A stretch of DNA of 42,260 nt. It comes from an uncultured Lachnospiraceae bacterium (GTDB lineage: Bacteria; Bacillota; Clostridia; Lachnospirales; Lachnospiraceae). The notes beneath the pieces are model-generated. The model had not been told where the DNA came from and searched no databases. It saw nothing but the letters and a program-made list of their open reading frames with translations. The translations under genes were made by a program, and so were the position numbers. The stretch covers positions 1-42,260 of the forward strand of contig CAJUFN010000017.1 of NCBI GenBank assembly GCA_910585545.1, given 5' to 3'. Below are positions 33,919-39,777 of the stretch, piece by piece; the stretch's first letter is position 1, and each line of letters opens with the position of its first letter.

Positions 33919-34209
33919 ATGACTATAGCGGAGTTTTTTACTAACTACAATGGAAGAAATGCTCTCATCACTATTGAACAATACTGTGAGGAAGAACGGT
34001 ATGAATATTACACAATTCCATGTTGGATTAAGGGCGAAGAAGAGTTGAAGGAGTTTTTAGCAGAATATAATCAAAAATTATATAGCCAATCTTGCTTGTT
34101 TATGGAACCATGGTGGAATGAAATTAAAGATCGAGAAGTACAAAGATGGAATATCATTGGTGGCTCTGGATATCCAATGGAATTGACGATAAAAGTTGCA
34201 GAATCTTAG
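33919..34209 (+). CDS. Hypothetical element protein with EPWWxExKDREV motif
   Basis: 96 aa, soluble. It begins MTIAEFFTNYNGRNALITIE, and the C-terminal half has FMEPWWNEIKDREVQRWNII and MELTIKVAES. The shorter protein at 39554-39757 has the same plan (ISIEEYCEE, EEPWWGEVKDREV, VELSIKL) but lacks the middle ~27 residues. AAAGGAGGAG gives a strong ribosome site. The function is unknown. This gene is present only in the first of the two ssb modules. Confidence 0.8.
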   Translation: MTIAEFFTNYNGRNALITIEQYCEEERYEYYTIPCWIKGEEELKEFLAEYNQKLYSQSCLFMEPWWNEIKDREVQRWNIIGGSGYPMELTIKVAES

Positions 34210-34257
34210 AAAATCAAATGCTGTTCTATCGGCAAAACGGGAAGAAAGGCAGTACAT

Positions 34258-34680
34258 ATGAACAAAGTAATTTTAATGGGGCATCTTGCAAGAGACCCGG
34301 AAGTGAGATATTTACAAGGAGAGAATACAACTGCAGTAGCGAGATATACACTGGCGGTTGACCGTAGATTTAAACATGATGGAGAAGCAACTGCAGATTT
34401 TATTAACTGCGTGGCTTTTGGAAGGGCAGCAGAATTCGCTGAGAGATATTTCCGTCAGGGAATCCGTATTGTAATTACAGGGCGTATTCAAACCGGAAGT
34501 TATACGAACAGAGATGGTGTGAAAGTGTATACAACAGATATTGTAGTAGAAGAACAGGAATTTGCAGAGAGTAAGACTGCAAATGATCGAAATAGCGGCA
34601 GTTCTCGCACGTCATCAGATGTAGGTGATAGATTTATGAATATTCCTGCCGGCGTTGATGAGAAGCTGCCATTTTCATAG
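34258..34680 (+). CDS. ssb: Single-stranded DNA-binding protein, copy 1
   Basis: 140 aa. OB-fold (1-~105): MNKVILMGHLARDPEVRY, FINCVAFGRAAEFAERYF, GIRIVITGRIQTGSYTNRDG. A short Ser/Asn-rich linker leads to a C-terminal tip ending LPFS, the form that docks replication partners, though DEK replaces the more acidic DEE of copy 2. It protects ssDNA during element replication or transfer. It is nearly identical to the gene at 36398, showing recent duplication. Confidence 0.95.
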   Translation: MNKVILMGHLARDPEVRYLQGENTTAVARYTLAVDRRFKHDGEATADFINCVAFGRAAEFAERYFRQGIRIVITGRIQTGSYTNRDGVKVYTTDIVVEEQEFAESKTANDRNSGSSRTSSDVGDRFMNIPAGVDEKLPFS

Positions 34681-34707
34681 TTCAGGTAAAAATTGGAAGA
34701 GGGAGTG

Positions 34708-34737
34708 ATGTCGATTTTTAGAAAGATAAAGAAATAA
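34708..34737 (+). pseudogene. Truncated copy of the sigma-like gene start
   Basis: GGGAGTGATGTCGATTTTTA matches the start of the gene at 37104 (GGAGGTGATGTCGATTTTTA), reading MSIFRKIKK then stop. This shows that the duplicated module once ran into the sigma-like gene. A short CAATGC-AAAG-GCATTG hairpin follows at ~34750. Confidence 0.6.
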
Positions 34738-34783
34738 AAAATGATAGACAATGCAAAGGCATTGCCTATTAAGGTATAGTTTT

Positions 34784-35164
34784 CTAATTATCTTCTGATG
34801 AGGAGGCAGAGATAATAAGTTTTTTCTCTAAATTATATAATTCCTGTGCTATGAGCAATAAATATTCTTTGCTAGGAGGCTGTAAGCGAGAAAATGCTTC
34901 AACAAGTTCAATTTCTTTATCAGACAATGGTTTTATATAATCGGTTAATTCAGCAGGCGTAGTTGGAGAAGAATTAATTCCAGTCATTAGATATTCTACC
35001 GATACGTTGAAGAATTCTGCTATTTTAATCATTTTAGCAGAGTTCGGTTTGCTTTTATCTAATTTGCTTAGATAGCCCTTTGCAAAACCGAGAGATTCTT
35101 CCACAGAATTCATAGAAATATGTTTTGTTTTACATAAGTATTTGATACGTTCTTTTAAATCCAT
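34784..35164 (-). CDS. XRE-family regulator with helical C-terminus
   Basis: 126 aa. The HTH is at the N-terminus (MNSVEESLGFAKGYLSKLDK, AKMIKIAEFFNVSVEYLMTG). A C-terminal helix, KEIELVEAFSRLQPPSKEYL, is of the same general type as the tails of the trio at 31.6-33.2 kb. GGAGCA lies upstream of the ATG. Its target is probably one of the nearby divergent promoters. Confidence 0.85.
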   Translation of the reverse strand: MDLKERIKYLCKTKHISMNSVEESLGFAKGYLSKLDKSKPNSAKMIKIAEFFNVSVEYLMTGINSSPTTPAELTDYIKPLSDKEIELVEAFSRLQPPSKEYLLLIAQELYNLEKKLIISASSSEDN

Positions 35165-35313
35165 ACATATTGCTCCTTATAAATTCTGAAAATATCGCAA
35201 AATCAAGGTGATATATTTTATGATTATAGAATGTAATAAACATTGAGGATTAAGATGTTTACCGTTTGGCATATGGTAACCTCTCTTTCTTTTAAGTGTT
35301 ATTAATATTTAGT

Positions 35314-35454
35314 TCACTTGTGGCTCTTGTAGATTGCCAGATCGGGGTTGTAAAAGTTGCGGATAGTTGGACACTCTTTTGTTTCAAGATAGAAGTCTAT
35401 GCCATTGTTGTTCTGATTGAAATCATTAACTCTGAATTCCGGGAGACTGAGCAT
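35314..35454 (-). pseudogene. N-terminal fragment resembling an ISL3-type transposase
   Basis: 46 codons, starting MLSLPEFRVNDFNQNNNGID, then LETKECPT and FYNPDLAIYK before a stop. The order resembles the first residues of ISL3-family transposases, whose zinc-finger CPxC is damaged here. It follows the ribbon-helix-helix gene by 20 nt on the same strand. The flanking 35165-35313 is AT-rich; a 31-codon frame on the reverse strand after GAGAGG is too short to judge. Confidence 0.4.
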
Positions 35455-35474
35455 TTTTTCTATAAGGGTGTTGC

Positions 35475-35681
35475 TTATTCAGTCTCTTTGCCGGAGAGAT
35501 TATTTTTTTGCGCCTTTTTTGCTTCTTCTTGTTCTTTTTTTAGTTGTTTCATGCCCATACGGATTAACTCCAATGTTGCGGCAGAGCGACTAGGATAACG
35601 ATTTTCAAAACGAAAGTCATCAATTTCTTTAAGCATTTCTTCATCAACGATAACTGTATAGCGTGGTTTTTCTGTAGGCAT
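35475..35681 (-). CDS. Ribbon-helix-helix regulator, reverse strand
   Basis: 68 aa from the ATG at 35681 (AAGGAGGTG 7 nt upstream). RYTVIVDEEMLKEIDDFRFE provides the beta strand and first helix; SRSAATLELIRMGMKQLKKE the second. The lysine-rich tail is charged. It is a probable dimeric DNA-binding repressor. Its promoter and that of the opposite RHH gene overlap in a 154-bp space containing repeated AGAGGTTCATAC words. Confidence 0.8.
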   Translation of the reverse strand: MPTEKPRYTVIVDEEMLKEIDDFRFENRYPSRSAATLELIRMGMKQLKKEQEEAKKAQKNNLSGKETE

Positions 35682-35705
35682 TATAGTCACCTCCTTACAG
35701 TTCAT

Positions 35706-35787
35706 ATTATGCAGAGGTTCATACAATCTGTCAAGCAGAGCTTTTCATAAAATGGTATTGACAAGTTCAGAACCTATGAACTATAAT
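35706..35787. promoter_or_regulatory. Divergent promoters with shared AGAGGTTCATAC operators
   Basis: Forward: TTGACA (35758-35763), 18 bp, TATAAT (35782-35787). Reverse: TTGACA (35729-35734 on the complement), 17 bp, CATAAT (35706-35711). The word AGAGGTTCATAC lies inside the reverse spacer (35713-35724) and again at ~35800-35811, and an inverted form, ACCTATGAAC, fills the forward spacer. Confidence 0.75.
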
Positions 35788-35835
35788 ACAAACAAGTTCA
35801 GAGGTTCATACCCTAAAAGAGAGGAGGTTTATGAT

Positions 35836-36027
35836 ATGGCTACTAGATTAAAACGAATGACTTTTGCTATTACACCGGATATGGAAGCTCCGTTAGATTC
35901 TATCAAAAAAGAATTCTTTTATGACCGTACTCAATCAGATATGATACGGGAACTTGTATCAGCTGGTGTACGTGCAATGAGAGCGGAAAAAGCGACAAAA
36001 AGAAAACAGTGCGAAAGGGTGTGCTAA
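35836..36027 (+). CDS. Ribbon-helix-helix regulator, forward strand
   Basis: 63 aa from the ATG at 35836 (GAGGAGG 8 nt upstream). RLKRMTFAITPDMEAPLDSI is the strand and first helix; RTQSDMIRELVSAGVRAMRA the second; the end is basic. An in-frame start further upstream would place the promoter within the gene and is rejected. It is probably a regulator or antitoxin-like protein acting on the shared divergent operator; no toxin gene is adjacent. Confidence 0.8.
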   Translation: MATRLKRMTFAITPDMEAPLDSIKKEFFYDRTQSDMIRELVSAGVRAMRAEKATKRKQCERVC

Positions 36028-36068
36028 AACGTCCTATTTATCACGAAGTTGGAATACCCCAAAATCAT

Positions 36069-36085
36069 GTACCGAATTTCGGTAC
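36069..36085. repeat. 17-bp palindrome, copy 3 of 8
   Basis: GTACCGAATTTCGGTAC (central T), at the same position relative to the 52-aa gene as copy 1. Confidence 0.9.
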
Positions 36086-36139
36086 GTAAACAGCAACAAG
36101 TACAAACCGTATGACATAGATATAAGAGAGGTGGTGCAT

Positions 36140-36298
36140 GTGAAAATAATAAACATACTTGTTATTGGAGAAAAAGAAATTAATTTTGAAGATATGGAAG
36201 AAAAAGAGCGGGAAGAAGTTGTAAATAAGCTAAATGCAAGGTTTTTAGATCACCTGCACTATAAGAGGATAGAGGATACGGAAGATAGGACTGCGTGA
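36140..36298 (+). CDS. Small conserved element protein, copy 2
   Basis: 52 aa with a GTG start, paralogue of 33650-33808: KIINILVIGEKEINFEDMEE, REEVVNKLNARFLDHLHYKR, acidic tail. The ribosome site (AGAGAGG) and flanks are also duplicated. Function unknown. Confidence 0.75.
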   Translation: MKIINILVIGEKEINFEDMEEKEREEVVNKLNARFLDHLHYKRIEDTEDRTA

Positions 36299-36337
36299 GC
36301 AGTCACGGAAAGACAAGCATGTAGAGTGAAAATTTTC

Positions 36338-36354
36338 GTACCGAAATTCGGTAC
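36338..36354. repeat. 17-bp palindrome, copy 4 of 8
   Basis: GTACCGAAATTCGGTAC (central A), between the 52-aa gene and ssb copy 2. Confidence 0.9.
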
Positions 36355-36397
36355 GAAAAATGGAATATTAGTTTAGTAGATAAGGAAGGCAGTACAT

Positions 36398-36820
36398 ATG
36401 AACAAAGTAATATTAATGGGACGTCTTACAAGAGACCCAGAAGTGCGGTATTTCCAAGGAGAGAATACAACTGCAGTAGCGAGATATACACTGGCGGTTG
36501 ACCGTAGATTTAAACATGATGGAGAAGCAACTGCAGATTTTATTAACTGCGTGGCTTTTGGAAGGGCAGCAGAATTCGCTGAGAGATATTTCCGTCAGGG
36601 AATCCGTATTGTAATTACAGGGCGTATTCAAACCGGAAGTTATACGAGCAGAGATGGTGTGAAAGTGTATACCACAGATATTGTAGTAGAAGAACAGGAA
36701 TTTGCAGAGAGTAAGGCTGCAAATGATCGAAATAGTGGCAGTTCTCGCACGTCATCAGATGCAGGTGATGGATTTATGAATATTCCGGATGGAATTGATG
36801 AAGAATTACCATTTTCATAA
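36398..36820 (+). CDS. ssb: Single-stranded DNA-binding protein, copy 2
   Basis: 140 aa, nearly identical to the protein at 34258 (differences near MGRLTRDPEVRYF and in the last 25 residues). OB-fold 1-~105, flexible linker, C-terminal tip DEELPFS, closer to the canonical acidic tip than copy 1. It is followed within 30 nt by the 59-aa gene, then the sigma-like, parA and parB genes, so this copy is in the probable maintenance operon. Confidence 0.95.
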   Translation: MNKVILMGRLTRDPEVRYFQGENTTAVARYTLAVDRRFKHDGEATADFINCVAFGRAAEFAERYFRQGIRIVITGRIQTGSYTSRDGVKVYTTDIVVEEQEFAESKAANDRNSGSSRTSSDAGDGFMNIPDGIDEELPFS

Positions 36821-36849
36821 TAAACAAATTAGAAAGAAAGAGGGGCAAG

Positions 36850-37029
36850 ATGCAGGAAAAGAAGAATAGAGTCTTTGACTTTGAGTATGCAACTGTAGAA
36901 GTTATATATACAAAGTTACCAGGAAAAGAGGAACTGGAAAAGGCATGCGCCCAATTCCTTAGAAAAGCAGACCAGGAACGAGAGAGAAAACGTACCGAAA
37001 TTCGGTACAAAGAAGAGAATATTAGTTAA
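36850..37029 (+). CDS. Small hypothetical protein containing the palindrome in frame
   Basis: 59 aa: VFDFEYATVEVIYTKLPGKE, EELEKACAQFLRKADQERER, then KRTEIRYKEENIS. GAGGGGC lies upstream of the ATG. It is a short soluble protein with a helical, charged C-terminus; I recognise no family with certainty. Palindrome copy 5 is translated as RTEIRY near its end. Confidence 0.65.
   Translation: MQEKKNRVFDFEYATVEVIYTKLPGKEELEKACAQFLRKADQERERKRTEIRYKEENIS
36992..37008. repeat. 17-bp palindrome, copy 5 of 8
   Basis: GTACCGAAATTCGGTAC (central A), inside the coding sequence of the 59-aa protein. Confidence 0.9.
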
Positions 37030-37051
37030 AAGTTCTTATTAGAGATCTAAT

Positions 37052-37068
37052 GTACCGAATTTCGGTAC
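37052..37068. repeat. 17-bp palindrome, copy 6 of 8
   Basis: GTACCGAATTTCGGTAC (central T), in the 74-nt gap before the sigma-like gene, only 43 bp from copy 5. Confidence 0.9.
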
Positions 37069-37103
37069 GCTGGATATCTAAAGCAGACCATATAAAGGAG
37101 GTG

Positions 37104-37697
37104 ATGTCGATTTTTAAGGAGATAACAGATGAGTTTGTGAAAAACGTATTAAGAACACATAAAGAACGATTATTTCAGATACATAAACGGATTCTTGAAT
37201 TGTACGAGGAGATGCAAAATACAGATGCTTTAATCCGATCTATGTCAACCTCATCCAAACTGGGGAAAATTGGAGGAGGAAAAACGGGGAATCAGGATTT
37301 GGGAGATTTTTTGATTCGACATCACAAGTTATTAAAACAGCAGAGTGAGGAGCTTCGTGCAGAACTTTTTAAACTTTCTGAGGAAGAAGAGACAATCAAC
37401 CGTGTATGGAGCTGCTTTAGAGCATTAACAGGGCAGGAACAGGAATATTTGCAATCTTTGTATGTAGAAGGAAAGACATACAAAGAAACGGAACTGGAAA
37501 GTGGAGTTTCTCATAGAACGTTTGAAATCACCCGAAGAAACGGAATCAAGCGGATTTTGAAAATGTATCAAAGTTCATGGAACAATCGGGAAATTCTGGC
37601 GGGATATAAGAAAACAAAATCCGGATGTAGTACTGTAAAGAGAGAAAAGCAAGAGTCTAGTTGTGCTGGTTATGAACAATTGACATTAAATTTATAA
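37104..37697 (+). CDS. Sigma-70 region-4-like regulator of the mobile element
   Basis: 197 aa. An N-terminal helical part (ITDEFVKNVLRTHKERLFQI, LYEEMQNTDALIRSM), a GKIGGGKTGNQDLGDFL loop, then a region-4-like HTH (ALTGQEQEYLQSLYVEGKTY, ESGVSHRTFEITRRNGIKRI), ending YEQLTLNL. It resembles the sigma-like/DUF1492-type proteins of Clostridial integrative elements. ATG at 37104 lies only 2 nt after AAAGGAGG, unusually tight; an in-frame ATG at 37050 falls inside palindrome copy 6 and has no ribosome site. The start is therefore uncertain. It is just upstream of parA. Confidence 0.7.
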   Translation: MSIFKEITDEFVKNVLRTHKERLFQIHKRILELYEEMQNTDALIRSMSTSSKLGKIGGGKTGNQDLGDFLIRHHKLLKQQSEELRAELFKLSEEEETINRVWSCFRALTGQEQEYLQSLYVEGKTYKETELESGVSHRTFEITRRNGIKRILKMYQSSWNNREILAGYKKTKSGCSTVKREKQESSCAGYEQLTLNL

Positions 37698-37698
37698 T

Positions 37699-37715
37699 GT
37701 ACCGAAATTCGGTAC
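37699..37715. repeat. 17-bp palindrome, copy 7 of 8
   Basis: GTACCGAAATTCGGTAC (central A), in the 39-nt space between the sigma-like gene and parA, 21 nt before the parA start and just 5' of its ribosome site (AAAAGGAGG). Confidence 0.9.
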
Positions 37716-37736
37716 GAAAAAAGGAGGAAAATACAT

Positions 37737-38492
37737 ATGACGAGAGTATTTGGAACAAAGGTTTATACAGTATGGAACGAAAAAGGGGGCGTTGGAAAGA
37801 GTACTACAACGGTCAATCTTGCCGCCATTTTTGCGCAAAAAGGGAGAAGGGTATTGGTGGTGGACTATGACCCACAGAATAATGTCACTCCGTTTTTTGC
37901 CCAGGCGAATGAAAATCGAAAAACAGTATTGGATGTAGTTGCACATCCGAAAAAAGTAAAAAGCTGCATTTATCGCAGCAAATATCAAAATATTGACATC
38001 ATCAAAGGAAACAGCAAATTGCGGGATGAAGGATGCCGTCCAGGCAGTCTCCATGCAGCATTAGAACTGGTGAAAGAACGGTACGACACCATTTTTATTG
38101 ATTGCCGGACATCGCATGAAAATCTTACATATAGTGCCTTGTTGGCGGCAGATGCCATTCTGACACCGGTAATATTAGACGGATATTGCAGAGATAACCT
38201 GGCTCATGTAAAAGAAACTATAGATGATATTCGATATCTGCATCCGGAAATACAATGGTATCTTTTTGCGAATAGAGTGGAAAGCAGGAAAACGCAGAAA
38301 GAAATTTTTCTGGATATGATAGAAAAACACGATTATCCATTTTTGGAAACCTGTATTGTAAAACGCGCTGCAGTAGAGAGCGCATTGAAAATGAGAAAAC
38401 CGCTCATACGGCATGCGCTTCGGAATCAAGCGACCAAAGATTTCTGTGATCTTGCAGAAGAATTGCTTGAGAGAGAAAGGCAGGGATGTTAA
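37737..38492 (+). CDS. parA: ParA-type partition ATPase
   Basis: 251 aa. Deviant Walker A KGGVGKST at residues 16-23; VLVVDYDPQNN (~40) and DTIFIDCRTSHENL (~117) are the A' and B motifs (family form: YDxxxID). No N-terminal DNA-binding domain, so it is the short (type Ib-like) or chromosomal form. It drives segregation of the ParB-bound element before cell division. parB starts immediately after its stop. A palindrome copy in its leader suggests autoregulation by ParB. Confidence 0.93.
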   Translation: MTRVFGTKVYTVWNEKGGVGKSTTTVNLAAIFAQKGRRVLVVDYDPQNNVTPFFAQANENRKTVLDVVAHPKKVKSCIYRSKYQNIDIIKGNSKLRDEGCRPGSLHAALELVKERYDTIFIDCRTSHENLTYSALLAADAILTPVILDGYCRDNLAHVKETIDDIRYLHPEIQWYLFANRVESRKTQKEIFLDMIEKHDYPFLETCIVKRAAVESALKMRKPLIRHALRNQATKDFCDLAEELLERERQGC

Positions 38493-39371
38493 ATGCCGCG
38501 GATGACGGAGCTGTTTGGTGCAGGGGAGAAAAAAATAGAACGGAAATGGGTGACAACCTGGATACACTACACAAAGCTGAAGCGGAATTCAAGACAGTAT
38601 CGGGAGAGAACCCGGGAAATGATAGAGGATTTAGCAGATTTGATAGAAAATGATGGGGAGGTTCTCCAAAATCTGATTGTCCGAAAATGTGATGCGGATA
38701 CTTATGAAATCGTTGCCGGACATAAAAGAGTAATGGCTTGCCAGCTTTTAGTTGAGGAACGAGGAAAAAAACAATTTGAGTTCCTTCCATGTGTAATCCG
38801 AAATGTAAGTGATGCCAGAACCAGATTTTCATTGGTATCTACGAATATCATAGATAAAAAGAATTCTTATGAGGTTATGCATGAGTTGGAAGAAATGATT
38901 TATCTCATGCAGAACTATCCAGAGGAGTTTTCTGAAATGCAGGAAAAAGGACGGTTGGTAGAAAAGCTGGCAAAGAAGTTAAATTTAGCAAAATCCGTAG
39001 TGATCGATTACCAAACAATCTCGCATAATCTGGGAGAGCAAGGTAGAAAGGCATTTCAAAATGGAACATTAAATAAGACAGCAGCTGTAGCTATGTCAGG
39101 GCTGCCGGAGCAGGATCAGGAGGAATTACTTCAAAAAGGTATTACCAAAGCGAAAGAAATCACAAATTATAAAGAAGAAAAGAAACAGAAGCAAGACTTA
39201 ATAAGGAAGCAGAAAGAAGCCGGGCAGAAAAACGTACCGAATTTCGGTACACAGATAAAATTCTGTCCACATTGTAAGGGGATGATCAGTAGCGTATTTA
39301 ATCAGAATTATTGCGGAAACTGTGGTAATAAGATTGACTGGGTGACTGGGAAGGATGATAGTGAAACGTAA
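38493..39371 (+). CDS. parB: ParB-like partition protein with C-terminal zinc ribbon
   Basis: 292 aa. ParB/Srx nuclease-like N-domain: the sequence from WIHYTKLKRNSRQYRERTRE contains the substrate-binding box YEIVAGHKRVMACQLL (GHKR in place of GERR). The middle part has ParB HTH-type helices (KLAKKLNLAKSVVIDY, NGTLNKTAAVAMSGLPEQ). A C-terminal zinc ribbon has C258/C261 and C274/C277 (FCPHC...YCGNC). ParB proteins bind a palindromic parS. Palindrome copy 8 lies within this gene (39234-39250), translated VPNFGT between the HTH part and the zinc ribbon. Confidence 0.88.
   Translation: MPRMTELFGAGEKKIERKWVTTWIHYTKLKRNSRQYRERTREMIEDLADLIENDGEVLQNLIVRKCDADTYEIVAGHKRVMACQLLVEERGKKQFEFLPCVIRNVSDARTRFSLVSTNIIDKKNSYEVMHELEEMIYLMQNYPEEFSEMQEKGRLVEKLAKKLNLAKSVVIDYQTISHNLGEQGRKAFQNGTLNKTAAVAMSGLPEQDQEELLQKGITKAKEITNYKEEKKQKQDLIRKQKEAGQKNVPNFGTQIKFCPHCKGMISSVFNQNYCGNCGNKIDWVTGKDDSET
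39234..39250. repeat. 17-bp palindrome, copy 8 of 8
   Basis: GTACCGAATTTCGGTAC (central T), inside parB, at the linker before the zinc-ribbon codons. Confidence 0.9.
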
Positions 39372-39450
39372 TAAAACAGGGAGCAATAAAAGAACAAATA
39401 TTTCCGCTTTCCGGCAGAAAAGGTCGTGGTTGCGAAAACAGGAAGCGGAC

Positions 39451-39538
39451 TGCACTTCAGGGGGTGAAGTGCAAAAATATTTTCCCCAACAAATAAATAC
39501 TCTCGTTTCCGGCAGTACTCCCTTTTACTGCCGGGAAA
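39451..39538. other. Two strong hairpins between parB and the next gene
   Basis: Hairpin A: TGCACTTCA / TGAAGTGCA (9 bp perfect, GGGGG loop, 39451-39473), followed by AAAAATATTTT. Hairpin B: TTTCCGGCAGTA / TACTGCCGGGAAA (39506-39538, one bulged G). They are in the 180-nt space after parB, 15 nt before the next gene's start codon. They could be a terminator pair or a structured leader. Confidence 0.7.
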
Positions 39539-39553
39539 GACAAGGAGGAGAAA

Positions 39554-39757
39554 ATGACATTAGAAAGTTTGATGAAAAAGTATCATGGAAATGCGAGCAT
39601 TTCTATAGAAGAATATTGTGAAGAACTTCCAGATTTCTTAGTGCTGCAGGAAGAACCGTGGTGGGGAGAAGTAAAAGACAGAGAAGTCGAAAGCTTTTTC
39701 GTGCTTGGCGGAGGAATCTATCAAGTGGAGTTGTCTATTAAATTGCAGAAAAAATAA
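39554..39757 (+). CDS. Hypothetical element protein, short EPWWxEVKDREV paralogue
   Basis: 67 aa: MTLESLMKKYHGNASISIEE, LQEEPWWGEVKDREVESFFV, VELSIKL. Homologous at both ends to the 96-aa protein at 33919 with the middle missing. AAGGAGGAG lies 6 nt upstream of ATG. The function is unknown. It lies 20 nt before the initiator gene and is probably cotranscribed with it. Confidence 0.8.
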   Translation: MTLESLMKKYHGNASISIEEYCEELPDFLVLQEEPWWGEVKDREVESFFVLGGGIYQVELSIKLQKK

Positions 39758-39777
39758 AGAAAGAATGGGAAAACAAG

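Noticed and set aside
35296..35598. 100-codon forward frame overlapping the ribbon-helix-helix gene
   Set aside because: Antisense to the RHH gene and the transposase-like fragment; hydrophobic shadow composition and no ribosome site.
33579..39250. The 17-bp palindromes as transcription terminators
   Set aside because: No loop (a single central base), no following U run, and two copies lie inside coding sequences.
33579..39250. The palindromes as a CRISPR array
   Set aside because: Spacing is irregular (60 to 2200 bp), genes lie between copies, and no cas genes are present.
39355..39621. 88-codon forward frame overlapping the end of parB and the next gene
   Set aside because: It overlaps two well supported genes and runs through two strong hairpins; no ribosome site and no recognisable sequence.
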